64,000 nt of DNA from Clitopilus passeckerianus. Taxonomy: Eukaryota > Basidiomycota > Agaricomycetes > Agaricales > Entolomataceae. Both the position numbers and the translations under genes were made by a program. Under the pieces are notes generated by a model, which worked only from the letters and a program-made list of their open reading frames with translations, was not told the origin of the DNA and made no database searches. This document shows, piece after piece, positions 11,207 through 22,299 of this stretch. Location: assembly GCA_944990035.1 (NCBI GenBank), contig CALYLX010000111.1:186001-250000 (forward strand). The letters run 5' to 3'. Each line of letters starts with the position of its first letter. The stretch's first letter is position 1.

Positions 11207-12640
11207 TCAGCGTGCTGACTGGGTGCAATAATTCGAAGGTACGACGTCCCTGGTAAATGGGGGGAATTACAGAGAAAGAATATATATCCTTGTAGACGGA
11301 TTCACATTGACGGTCGTGATTCGGGTTAAAGTAGGCTCTAAGATCTAAGTCCTCGTGTGGCCAACGAGTCTTGCCACATATTGATCGAACCTTTGATTTC
11401 GGTTTGGACCGAATATGAGTGCCGCCGGGACGCACAGAAGATACTAGAGATGGTGGTTGGATTTTTGGGGTTGGAACAATGGAAGAAGGTTTTTTCCATA
11501 GCGCTGGTGATCCATGAGTAGGTAGGCACACCGAAACAACTTCAAGCAAATATGAGCCGTTCTAGCCTTATTCGACCTCTAAAAGAGGTTCCTTTCCTTG
11601 TAACCACATCAAAGTAGGAGATGGATATTCGTTTTGATCAAGCATTTGAAGTCACATGAGTACAACTTTACCGGAGGAAGTAGCCAGCGTATGATATGTC
11701 CTTGTCTTGGTGTGAGAGAAGGAACAAGCGTCCTGGAAGCCATCTGTCAATGTGGGGCAGAAAATTGTCGACCTCGAGGCTTGAGCACAGCAGAAGGGAC
11801 CAAGAGGACTCACACGACATCGCCTTTCGGAGTAAATACAGTGATGGCTGTGTCGTCGCGGCAGCAAGTGTATTGGCTTCCAATGAAGTGTCAGATTGAT
11901 GTACTACTCTTAGTCGCTGAGACCAGATACCCCTGGGACGGGAGTCCGTTTCCCGCGAACTCACCAGAAGCGCCACTGAGCCACTGGGATCTGTACATTC
12001 AATCCGCGGTTTCCACGGCAGTAGTGAATACACGATGCAAACTTTTGTGAGTGTTTGACGCTTGAGTGTTTAAACTTTAATTTCTCGGCAATATGTGGTC
12101 AGTCACATGACGTCATGACAAAGACTGAGAGGTCATCCGGCCCGGATTCCGCATTCGACAACTGGAGAAATGCCCTGTTTCCGTCACACCATACACCATG
12201 AACTCGACAATGAACCACTCAAATCTGATCTGGCACTTACGGGCGCAAACTACGGGAAATGACATTCTTCGATTATATATGCTGGAAATACTAGAGGAAT
12301 AGAGACGTCGTGACCTTCACCTCCTCAAGATCGTTCCAAATGTCGGATGTCGAACAAGGACCAGGACAACGGAACTTGAAGCTTGATGCTCTGAAGTAGT
12401 TTTATAATTCTGATTTTGTTGCGATTGCACACGAGCACGGGAAAAAATGACAGAATCACCGTCATACGAGAAAGGATTAGGCTTCCGGCCTTTCCTTTGG
12501 CCGCTTTCTAAAGTGGATCCCGCGTAGGGGCGGCGCCCTACATCCAATCCTAATCATTTCCGGATCCACTTCATCGAGTACACATGCGCTAATATACCAA
12601 ATCCTGCAAGAACCTCGTTTTCCTCCCTTATCCTCACTTT
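11207..12640. other. gene-poor interval
   Basis: About 1.4 kb with overlapping open frames on both strands (for example 11,634-12,050 plus and 11,169-11,549 minus), none with a recognisable motif. It contains the second dispersed repeat copy. The 11,169-11,549 frame could supply an upstream exon of the kinase gene, but no supporting motif is visible. Confidence 0.4.
12180..12420. repeat. dispersed repeat, copy B
   Basis: Second copy of the segment at 8,165-8,345 in the same orientation, preceded by TGACGTCA at 12,108-12,115. This copy lies about 250 bp upstream of the P450 relic. Confidence 0.6.
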
Positions 12641-12669
12641 TCTCATCTAGACCGTCTTCAACCTCTAGG

Positions 12670-13488
12670 ATGTCGGACTCCTGGTTAACAAACACAGCAC
12701 TAGCATGGATACTCTCGGCCTACCTCCTCGCAAAACTCGTAACGTGGAGGCAGAAAGTCAAGATGCTCCCTCCCAGACCTCCAAAATACCCTATAGTCGG
12801 TAACCTGTTCAACGTGCCGCTTGACCTGAACTGGGTCAAGTTCCTGGAGATTGGGCAGCAATATGGTCTATTCACGACCTTCATTGTCTGAACGTGAATC
12901 GATGGTTGACTTGGCTCATATTATAGGCTGGAGATCCGGGCTGTACTCCAGCAGACCTTGCCAGACGACGACACATGATCTGTACGTTCATTTTCCTCTA
13001 ATTTCTTCTCGAGCGGTCTCTTACCTTTCTCCTTCCCCTCCAGCTCCGGCTTCGGCATCTTCCTCAGCTTCCTGCCATACAACGACCGCTGGCGCACCTG
13101 CCGCCGCCTTTTCGTCAAACACGTCGGAACTGGAGGCATGCCTTCCAACGACCCTCGGGAAATATTCTACGTTCGGAGGCAGGGCGATGCTCCAAAAGTG
13201 ACGACTTCCCTGAGCCTACCGAGTTCAGGCCAGAGAGATTCTTGACGAAGGACGGGAAACTCGACAAATCGGTCAGGAATCCCGAGGATATAGCATTTTG
13301 ATTTGGGAGAAGGTATGTGATATTTCTCCTCTTTGCTCTTCGCTTCGTATGGTTCAGACAGTGAGTGACCCATTGTTTTCTGTTTTCGCATCTAGAGCCT
13401 GCCCAGGGAGACACATCGCCCGGCCTGTCATCCTCCTCACCGCCGCATCGGTTCTGACAAGTTTCGACTTGAAGATGAAGAAAGATAG
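12670..13488 (+). pseudogene. cytochrome P450 relic, internally deleted
   Basis: Paralogue of the P450 at 1.3-3.4 kb. It starts with ATG 12670 and an N-terminal anchor (LAWILSAYLLAKLVTW), LPPRPPKYPIVGN and LDLNWVKFL. A degenerate fragment of the next region follows (about 13,040-13,190, with MPSNDPRE). It then jumps to the K-helix/PERF area (EFRPERFLTK, VRNPEDIAF) and the haem region ACPGRHIARPVILLTAASVL. The I-helix and ExxR regions are missing. The FGFGR motif is interrupted by TGA (TTT-TGA-TTT-GGG-AGA). The reading stops after MKKDS, where a solo LTR begins at 13489. It is non-functional beyond reasonable doubt. Confidence 0.85.
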
Positions 13489-13950
13489 TGTTAAGCTAGT
13501 ATCGCTACGTGCTCAACCAAGTATCAAGAGTTCAGCTGCTTAGTCCTCTACCAGCCTTTGTAGAGACGAGCGAGAGTAATCGAGCGAGTCGAAGTTAAAG
13601 CAAATAGCGATGTATAGGCTTTTAGGTCAAGCTGGGGAAGCAAGACCGAAAGCGTGAAAGTATTTATACATGAAGAGTAGGGCTAAGGGTTGGGCATTGC
13701 GCAGCAATGCTAAGTAAGCAAAAGTAAGTATGACTTGGAGTGAGTCAGAGTAAGAGTCACGACGAGTCATGGTAAGTAAATATAGTACAAGTATCCCACG
13801 ATCGTGAGAATACTGAGTAATCATAGCTAAAGGGATGAGTAATGCGCAGCAGTACTGAGTAATTGTATAAACGTAAGCGGGGCGGGGATAGTAATGGTAG
13901 ATGAGTAAAAGGAAAAAGAGTCCGGGTGCGTATCCAAGGTAACTGTAACA
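13489..13950 (-). repeat. solo LTR of the chromovirus (reverse orientation)
   Basis: A 462-bp sequence, TGTTAAGC...CTGTAACA, is the reverse complement of the LTRs at 15.3, 21.8 and 28.4 kb. At the two sites where LTR1 and LTR3 differ, it carries the LTR1 bases, and I saw no other difference from LTR1. The 5-bp flanks are GATAG and CAATA, so there is no target-site duplication. It sits in the last exon of the P450 relic. Confidence 0.9.
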
Positions 13951-15309
13951 CAATATGGAGTACGTATTAGTCTGGTAAAAGGTACAAGTCTTGTTTTTGT
14001 CATATACCATTAGGTGTTAGGTGCCTTCGGATACGAAGTAAGATGGGTATTGAACGAAGGGACTCGGGATAGATTCGCCTCCAAAACCCTAGTAAACACC
14101 TTGATGGAATTAGTGACGCCCTCGTCGCTTCTGCTCGGCCGACTTTTCTTTTTAGAACTTGCTGGATCTGCGTGGCCGTGTTGAACCAATGCTTGACGAA
14201 GTGCGTCTGTGGTCCCAGTGACTGATGTACCATCTGGCGATGTCTGGTAAAACAAGCGCAAAGCGTGGGCGAGAACGTTCTCGTTGATGTAGGTGTCGTA
14301 GGAACTGTCACCATCTTCATCATTCAATTGGGTATGAAACGCTAGCGGATCCGCGATAAACGTTTTAATTATCTGGGCCTGTATCCGTGAGTGATATCAG
14401 AACTGTTAGGGCGGTTAGTTTGAATCGAACAGATCTCCAAATAAAGAGTTGTCCTTACCCATGGTGTGATTAATGCCTCCAGGAGTCCTCCCAATACGTC
14501 CTCCAGGGGGCTTCGTCGAAGTAGTAGGGCAGCTTGTTCTGTGAGATCGCCGTAGCCATGCTTGAACCCATTGACAAGTGCGGTCCTTGCTAGTATGTAT
14601 ACGCTAGAAGAGCTGTACGACTAGCTTCAATCGCGTAGTTGTGAATGCGATTGGTTTCAGTGAACTACTCCGAAGGCCACGACGAAGGGACGGTCGTAGG
14701 TCGAAGTGAGAGGTACAAATTCGACGAACGCAGGATGTGCTGTCGAAGATGCTAAGAACAGCAATGGGCAGCTGTTCAAAGGTGAGCGAAGAGAGAGAGA
14801 GAAAAGAACGAAGAGAGACAGAATAATTCTGAGCCGGAAAGTCGAAACGAACGAGGGGGATCGAAAGATGAATTCCAGTAAACTACTGACAAGGTCTTGT
14901 ATTCCTACTCGAAGGTAATGCCACGTAGTTCGACCGGAATAAAGATATGTACATGGTTCGATTATTGGGTGAAGTGTAAGGTAACTAAACTCGAATTAGA
15001 AGGTAAGTAAAAGATTTTGTTCGGTGAGAAATGTCCGATGAATAAAATAGTCCGATAAATCGAATAGATAAGTGAAAGAAATTTTACTAGCGCAGAAGTG
15101 TCAAACCATGAGGGTCTTGAGGACCCTCGAGGTTGGAAGTCGAAGTTCGCCGATCATGTGAAGTGCGAATAACGACGTTTTGACGTTCTAAATCCGGCGG
15201 AATCGTGGATGTCGGCCAGAGGAACAAGGAACGTGTGTTTGAGAAGTTTGAGAGGTAGTGTAAGATTGAGGGTCGAATTGTTGGAAGTCGAAGTAGAGTA
15301 GGATGAGGT

Positions 15310-15771
15310 TGTTACAGTTACCTTGGATACGCACCCGGACTCTTTTTCCTTTTACTCATCTACCATTACTATCCCCGCCCCGCTTACGTTTATACAATTA
15401 CTCAGTACTGCTGCGCATTACTCATCCCTTTAGCTATGATTACTCAGTATTCTCACGATCGTGGGATACTTGTACTATATTTACTTACCATGACTCGTCG
15501 TGACTCTTACTCTGACTCACTCCAAGTCATACTTACTTTTGCTTACTTAGCATTGCTGCGCAATGCCCAACCCTTAGCCCTACTCTTCATGTATAAATAC
15601 TTTCACGCTTTCGGTCTTGCTTCCCCAGCTTGACCTAAAAGCCTATACATCGCTATTTGCTTTAACTTCGACTCGCTCGATTACTCTCGCTCGTCTCTAC
15701 AAAGGCTGGTAGAGGACTAAGCAGCTGAACTCTTGATACTTGGTTGAGCACGTAGCGATACTAGCTTAACA
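15310..15771 (+). repeat. LTR1
   Basis: 462 bp, TGTTACAG...CTTAACA. It holds a TATAAATA box at 15,592-15,599 and the predicted transcript start around 15,626. It carries ...CTATGATT... and ...CAGTATTC... where LTR2 and LTR3 have CTACGATT and CAGTGTTC. Confidence 0.95.
15592..15636 (+). promoter_or_regulatory. LTR promoter: TATA box and predicted RNA 5' end
   Basis: TATAAATA at 15,592 lies 34 nt upstream of CAGCTTGACCT (15,626-15,636). Those 11 nt are the exact reverse complement of the primer-binding site at 15,774-15,784, so in a self-priming element they should be the first bases of the transcript. The same arrangement exists in LTR2 (TATA at 22,122, CAGCTTGACCT at 22,155-22,165). Confidence 0.75.
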
Positions 15772-15773
15772 AA

Positions 15774-15784
15774 AGGTCAAGCTG
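15774..15784 (+). other. primer-binding site, self-priming type (copy 1)
   Basis: AGGTCAAGCTG starts 3 nt after the LTR end. It is complementary over 11 nt to CAGCTTGACCT within the LTR. The usual TGG start of a tRNA-primed site is absent. In copy 2 the same site is at 22,301-22,311. Confidence 0.75.
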
Positions 15785-15812
15785 ATCTGATAGCCCGCTC
15801 ATCGCAAGCGTA

Positions 15813-17133
15813 GGCCACAACCACCAAACCACCTGACTGCAAGAGGTCAACTACCCTTGCAGAACCGACCGGAACCACGTCTCCCTCAAGACCGCCGAAC
15901 GCCTCAACTCCCACTGGGACAGAGAGAGTAGTACAACTTGACGACGGTACTTACTCAGAATTCGACCTTAAGACAAACCGTTGGAGACATTTGGTACCGA
16001 AAGACGAAGACCCACGACAATATCGATTTGGCGACTACCTTAGCAGTGCCTACTTCACCGAAGAAGTAAAGAACCCAGAACCAGAACCACAGCCAGACCC
16101 CAAACCAGAATCAGAACCAGAGCAAGAACCCGAAGAAGAATCGGAAACAGAGCAAGAACCCGAAGAAGAATCGGAAACAGAACCAGAACCCCCCAGACAG
16201 ACCCAGACTCCGACACCCGCACAAACCCCGAAACAAGAACCACCAGAAATGGCTCCAACCAACCCTGAACCAAAGAAACTCGCCGAACTCCGAATGGGAC
16301 AACCATTTGAATATGATGGTGACCGAAGAAATGCCGAAGTTTGGTTGTTGGAAGTCAAGATGTACCTAAGCCTGAAGGACCACATCTACGACAACAACAA
16401 CAAGCAAATCGCTTTTGCACTTTCCTTTTTGAAGAAAGGAACCGCTTTGGCATGGAAACGATCTTTCTGCCAGAACTACACAAACAAAGATAACGACATC
16501 ATCCTCCCCGATTTCAAACAATTCGAGAAAGAATTCATCAACGCCTTCTACCCAGTAGACGGAGAAGGACAGGCATTTGCATCCCTAGACGCTCTCACGC
16601 AGAAAGGACCAATTGACGATTACATATCTCAATTCAAAGTCCTTATCTCCGCCTCCGGGATCACCGATGAAAAGGCGAAGATTGAATTCTTCCAGAAAGG
16701 ACTCAACTCCAAGATCATCGAAAAGATCTATAACCTCCCCATTCTTCCCGTCACCATTAACGGATGGTACGAACACGCTGCCCGATTTGATGCACAATGG
16801 CGTAGAGGACAGAACGTCATCCGCCGCAACAGAGGACTCCCCCCTATTTCCCATGCAAATCCCCGCAATACCCACGCCACAGCAGACCCTAACGCCATGG
16901 ACATTGACGCCTTATCTTTTGAAAAGAGAAAGGAGTTAATGAAGGAAGGGAAATGTTTCCGCTGTTTCAAGAAAGGACATCGCTCTTGAGAATGCCCTGA
17001 ACGCAGAGGAGGAAAGCAGTCCAACACCAACTCCTATGGCAAGAAAAACATCAAAGATCTTGTCAGAACCATTAGAGCGTTGGAAGCAGAAGAATTGGAG
17101 AGCTTCTGGAATGAGCTCGATGAGGATTTTTAG
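15813..17133 (+). CDS. gag: Gag, chromovirus copy 1, with in-frame UGA
   Basis: The first AUG downstream of the predicted RNA start is at 16,249 (MAPTNPEPKKLAELRMGQP), a typical gag beginning. The same frame is open back to about 15,813 without an AUG and encodes an acidic Glu/Pro-rich stretch containing two copies of a 30-nt unit. The capsid-like part (FEKEFINAFYP, DALTQKGPIDDYISQF) is followed by a zinc knuckle CFRCFKKGHRS-stop-EC, in which TGA (16,987-16,989) falls between the His and last Cys. The frame then continues 48 codons to TAG at 17,131. The nucleocapsid would bind RNA during particle assembly. Copy 2 has the identical stop, so it predates the tandem duplication or is a recoding site. 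Confidence 0.8.
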
Positions 17134-18784
17134 AACGGCGGCCAGTTTCAACGTCTGAACCCGCCACAATACTGATTTCTTCTATGTCGTATGCAGAACC
17201 TTTTGATAAATCTATGCGTCTACCCATTAAGGTCTCTGCTCCGAATGAAGAAAGAACCGTTGAAACCAAAGCACTAGTCGACTCAGGTGCTCAAGGACTA
17301 TTCATCGACAAAGAATTCGTCGCCCGCCATCGAATCAAAACACATCCCCTTCGACAACCTCTCACTGCCAAGAATGTTGACGGCACTATCAACAAAACAG
17401 GGCAAATCACCCATTACACCTGGGTCGATATAGGGATAGGGAAACACAAGGCGTCAGAACGCTGCCTGGTCACCGGATTAGGGAATGAACACCTGATCCT
17501 CGGACTCCCATGGCTGAAGCGAATGAATCCAGAAATCAACTGGCAAAAGGGGACACTATTCATTAATCCCAAACGCGTCAAGACATCCCCGCTACGCATG
17601 GCCCTTGCCCGAGTCCAGATCAGACGACTAGCTGCAACAGAGGAATCACGCCCAGACATTTCCAACGTACCCGACGAACCCGAACCCATTGAAACACCCT
17701 TAGAAGAACCCAATGACGAACAACAAGACCTGGTTATTGCCTATGTGAAAGGAGAACCAGTGATGGGGATATTCGAATGAGCCAATTCCCCATTGACGAA
17801 TGAACATCGAGAACCAGAAATCAGAAGAATCCGAGCCGCAAATATCTCCCGAATCACCCGAGACAGAGGATCACTGCGATTTGTCCTGACCCAGAACGTC
17901 TGGATCCGCGCCAAGACGTCCATCTCCCAGACCCTAGAACATCAGAAAACTGAAGAAGTCAAGAAGAAACTTGAAGACCTCATTCCCCCCGAATACCACG
18001 AATTCAAGAAAGTCTTCGAGAAAGAAGCATCAGAGCGATTTCCCCCATCTCGGCCTTGGGATCACGCCATTGATCTCAAACCAGACTTTGTTCCGAAAGA
18101 CTGCAAGGTCTACCCTCTCAACCCAAAGGAGCAAGCCGAAATGGACAAATTTCTCGAAGAAAACTTACGGAAAGGATACATCCGACCCTTGAAATCACCT
18201 CAGGCATCACCCTTCTTCTTTGTAGCGAAGAAAGAAGCAAACGCACTACGACCCTGCCAAGATTACCGATATCTCAACAGTGGAACTGTCAAGAATGCCT
18301 ACCCCTTACCACTAGTCAGCGACCTACTCGACAAACTCAAAGGAGCAAAGATTTTCACAAAACTAGACATCCGATGGGGATATCATAATGTCCGGATCAA
18401 AGAGGGAGACGAGTGGAAAGCAGCCTTCAAAACAAATCGAGGCTTGTTTGAACCCACCGTCATGTTCTTTGGACTATGCAACTCCCCAGCCACGTTTCAA
18501 GCAATGATGAACCACATCTTCAGAGACATGATCGATGAAGGATGGTTAATCATCTACATGGATGACATGTTACTCTTCTCTAAAGACCCAAGAGAACATG
18601 AGAAGCGCACCAAACGGGTACTCCAAAGGCTGATGGAACACAACCTGTTCCTCAAAGCTGAGAAATGCAAATTCAACGTGACAGAAGTCGAATTCCTTGG
18701 AATGATCATATCGCCAGACAAGATCCACATGGACCCGACTAAACTCGATGGGATAAAGAAATGGCCAACCCCGACCACCGTAAA
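17127..18784 (+). CDS. pol: protease and N-terminal reverse transcriptase, chromovirus copy 1
   Basis: The frame is -1 relative to gag and overlaps it at GAT-TTT-TAG (17,125-17,133). The aspartic protease has [14 protein letters not shown] and LILGLPWL. An in-frame TGA at 17,778-17,780 separates protease from RT without changing frame. RT then shows [29 protein letters not shown] and the catalytic IIYMDDML. Relative to copy 2, single-base deletions in an A run at about 18,784 and a T run at about 18,799 shift the frame. The rest of RT/RNase H, integrase and part of the C terminus lie in the following frame. Confidence 0.8.
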
Positions 18785-20879
18785 GAAGTTCGGTCCTTTT
18801 GGGATTTGGCAACTTCTACCGAAGGTTCATAGGGAAATATGCGGAACTAGCCCGACCCCTGAACAATCTCACCAAGAAAGATCAGCCCTTTACATGGGGA
18901 AAGGAACAAGAAGAAGCATTTGAAGCCCTAAAGAAAAGGTTCGCGGAGACACCCGTACTCACGATGCCCGATCCAACGAAACCATTCACCATTGAATGTG
19001 ATGCATCCAAGTGGGCAACAGGAGCAGTGCTACGCCAACGAGACGAAAATAACGACTGGCACCCCTGTGGATACATCTCTCACTCCTTCACCCCAACTGA
19101 ACGAAACTACGAAATCTACGACAGGGAACTACTCGCTATAGTCAGAGCACTGGAGACTTGGCGACACTATCTACAAGGATCAGCCCACCCTGTCACGGTA
19201 TTCTCCGACCATAAGAACCTGACCTACTACCGAACGCCACAGAAACTTAGCCGACGACAAGCACGATGGAGTTTACTCCTCTCCCAATATGACCTAAACC
19301 TAGTCCATGTACCAGGAACTCAGATGGTCCAATCTGACGAACTATCCCGACGAGCAGATCACATTCTAGACCACGACACCGACAACGAAGACATCACCAT
19401 GCTACCTGATAAACTCTTCATCCGAACAATTGACACCGAACTTAAGGCGGAATTTGCCGAACACATGATGAAAGACGAATTCTTCACGGAAGCAATACGA
19501 CACCTGAAGAACCACTCTACCCCCATCAAATCGGCTTTAGCCGACTGGAAAGTAGAGGACTCTCTCCTCTTCTTCCGAGGGCGATGCTACGTCCCTAATG
19601 ACGCTACCCTACGACGAAGCCTCATACAGAAGTATCATGACGCACCTATGGCCGGGCACCCAGGAGCATTCAAGACGATGGAGTTAATTTCTGAACACTA
19701 CTGGTGGCCCAGAATGTTTGGAACTGTCAAATCCTACGTTGATGGATGTGCCCCTTGCCAACAGATGAAGGTCAATACACACCCCACGGCACCTCCCCTG
19801 AACCCAGTCAAATTTACCGCCACACGACCCTTCGAACTTGCCTCTGCAGATTTCATCACTGATCTTCCTGAGGTTAACGGTTACGACTCACTCATGGTCG
19901 TGGTAGACCATGGCCTTAGTAAGGGGGTAATTTTGATCCCTTGCAAGAAGACCATTGACGCCCTAGGCACTGCCAACAACTACCTGGATGCTGTCTACAA
20001 AAGATTCGGACTTCCTGACAAACTGATATCCGATAGAGGTCCACAATTCGCATCCAAAGTATTCCAAGAACTAGGACGACTCCTAGGAATCAAGCTTTCC
20101 CTGACAACCGCATATCACCCACAAGCAGATGGAGAAACCGAACGCGTCAACCAAGACATTGGCGCTTATCTCCGACTATTCTGCGCCAACAACCCCGAGA
20201 AATGGCTAGAACTAATTCCCCTAATGGAATTCGCCCATAACAAACGTGTTCATGCCGTCACCGCACAAACTCCATTCTACCTAATGAACGGAGCAGAACC
20301 ACGTGCTATCCCCCTTCCATATCAGAAGACCAATGTCCCTGCTGCGGAAACCCGAATGAAAGAACTCCAACAGGCACGAGACGAAGCTGCGGCTGCCCAT
20401 GAACTTGCGAGACGAAAGATGGCCGAACGTGTCCGAAGTAACTTCAAACCATTTGAACAAGGACAGAAGGTTTGGTTGGAAACAACTAACCTAAAACTGG
20501 CATACTACTCAAAGAAGTTTACGCCACGACGAGAAGGCCCTTCACGATCAAAGAAGTTCTAGGTCCGCTGACCTACAGATTAGAACTACCCCGAGCATGG
20601 AAAATTCACCCTGTGTTCCACGCCACCCTCCTCACACCATACAAGGAAACCGAGACACATGGGCCCAATTTCCTAGAACCGCCACCTGACCTCATCAATC
20701 AAGAAGAAGAATGGGAAGTGGAAGAAATTGTCGCACACAAACGACATCGTGGGAAGATCCTTTACAAGATCAAGTGGAAAGGATATCCGACATCGGAGAA
20801 CTCATGGGAACCTGTGAGAAACCTCCAGAACGCCAAGAAGACCCTTGAAGCATATAAGAAGAGGAAGAATATTCGGTGA
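18785..20879 (+). pseudogene. pol: RNase H, integrase and chromodomain, chromovirus copy 1 (frameshifted)
   Basis: This continues pol after the indels. It contains the RT end ([19 protein letters not shown]), RNase H (ECDASKWATGAVL, YEIYDRELLAIV), an integrase zinc finger (H..H..CAPCQQ), integrase core (ADFITDLP, SDRGPQFASKVF, AYHPQADGETERVNQ) and, after another one-base deletion in a C run at about 20,538, the GPY/F region and chromodomain (EVEEIVAHKR, KIKWKGYPTSENSWEP). All the disruptions are homopolymer deletions absent from copy 2. Confidence 0.85.
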
Positions 20880-20929
20880 ATCTCCATCAACCCACAGCAC
20901 TTTGCCGAAGCAAACACATCTTGCTTATA

Positions 20930-21807
20930 ATGTCCTCCAATGTCTTCTCCTACGACCGCACCATCATCCTTAACACCTTCAAAACCGATTCCGCTGTTAC
21001 GGTGCTCCGTACGAACACTGCCTGGAGCAGCAACGACAACCTCCTCACCGAAGTGGCAGAGCGGGGCTCAGCCTACCACGACCGAAGAACCGAATTCCGC
21101 GAAGTGGCTCGTCTACGCCACCTATATTCGAAAACCCTGAAGAACTTGATCGAGCTCTTGACAGCTCTGACCAACGCACGGAGGAAACCCTCACCGACCT
21201 CTTCTTCGCTGCCGGAGGTACAGCCTTCCTTGATCAGCACTATCCTGAACGACGACGTTGGTTCCCCAACCCGAAGGAGACAGATTTCGAAACCCTTGCC
21301 GCCAATCCCTGGGGGCCTGAGGAAGATCAAACCACCGAAGAACCGACGATTCTCACGGCACGTCAGGTTCGAGGAACCCTCCAAGAATTCCCCCCCGTCA
21401 CCAACCTTGCTACCGCCGCCAAGATAAAGCACAATCCCTTCATTCAAACTACACCCGAGGATCAAGATAGCGACAAGGAAAACGTCAACCCAAATGTCAA
21501 ACCCACCGACACCTTACCTCTCCGCATTCGAAAGCCCACCAGAGTCAGATTCGCCAACTCTGGTGAACCCTCTTCCTCAACGATCTCGTCACAGAAGGCG
21601 CCGCGTACCGGATACCTCGCCAACCAGCCACCACCGCCCAGACACTTCCGATGCTATGTTTGCGGAGGCAGACATCGACAATACCATTGCTTTCGTTTTG
21701 TTTGTCGTCTGTGTCATCATCGCGGCCCAGGCCATTACCCGGTTAACTGTCCACAACGCTATTGGAAGAACATAGACCGCCATTTCTGGGGCAAGAAGAA
21801 GAATTGA
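20930..21807 (+). pseudogene. downstream ORF3, chromovirus copy 1 (frameshifted)
   Basis: Same gene as the copy-2 ORF3 at 27,457-28,338. It has a 3-nt deletion near 21,100 and a 1-nt deletion near 21,136 that divert the frame. The zinc-knuckle segment remains readable in another frame near 21,650-21,760. Confidence 0.8.
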
Positions 21808-21840
21808 AGCCAGGTGACTTCAACGCTAGTGAGAGGGTAA

Positions 21841-22299
21841 TGTTACAGTTACCTTGGATACGCACCCGGACTCTTTTTCCTTTTACTCATCTACCATTAC
21901 TATCCCCGCCCGCTTACGTTTATACAATTACTCAGTACTGCTGCGCATTACTCATCCCTTTAGCTACGATTACTCAGTGTTCTCACGATCGTGGGATACT
22001 TGTACTATATTTACTTACCATGACTCGTCGTGACTCTTACTCTGACTCACTCCAAGTCATACTTACTTTTGCTTACTTAGCATTGCTGCGCAATGCCCAA
22101 CCCTTAGCCCTACTCTTCATGTATAAATACTTTCACGCTTTCGGTCTTGCTTCCCAGCTTGACCTAAAAGCCTATACATCGCTATTTGCTTTAACTCGAC
22201 TCGCTCGATTACTCTCGCTCGTCTCTACAAAGGCTGGTAGAGGACTAAGCAGCTGAACTCTTGATACTTGGTTGAGCACGTAGCGATACTAGCTTAACA
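21841..22299 (+). repeat. LTR2, shared by both chromovirus copies
   Basis: 459 bp. It is identical to LTR3 at the two diagnostic sites but lacks three single bases (in CCCC at about 21,908, CCCC at about 22,154 and CTTCG at about 22,196). It is the 3' LTR of unit 1 and the 5' LTR of unit 2. No target duplication adjoins it. Confidence 0.95.

Noticed and set aside
11634..12050. Open frames on both strands
   Set aside because: Overlapping frames on both strands with no motif, no exon chain and no paralogue in the window.
13489..15771. Solo LTR and LTR1 as the two LTRs of one element
   Set aside because: They are in opposite orientation, and the 1.4 kb between them holds BTB exons and the outer element, not gag or pol.
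16050..16385. Minus-strand open frames opposite gag (and 22,574-22,909)
   Set aside because: Low-complexity Ser/Gly and Leu/Phe readings are mirrors of the acidic repeat on the coding strand.
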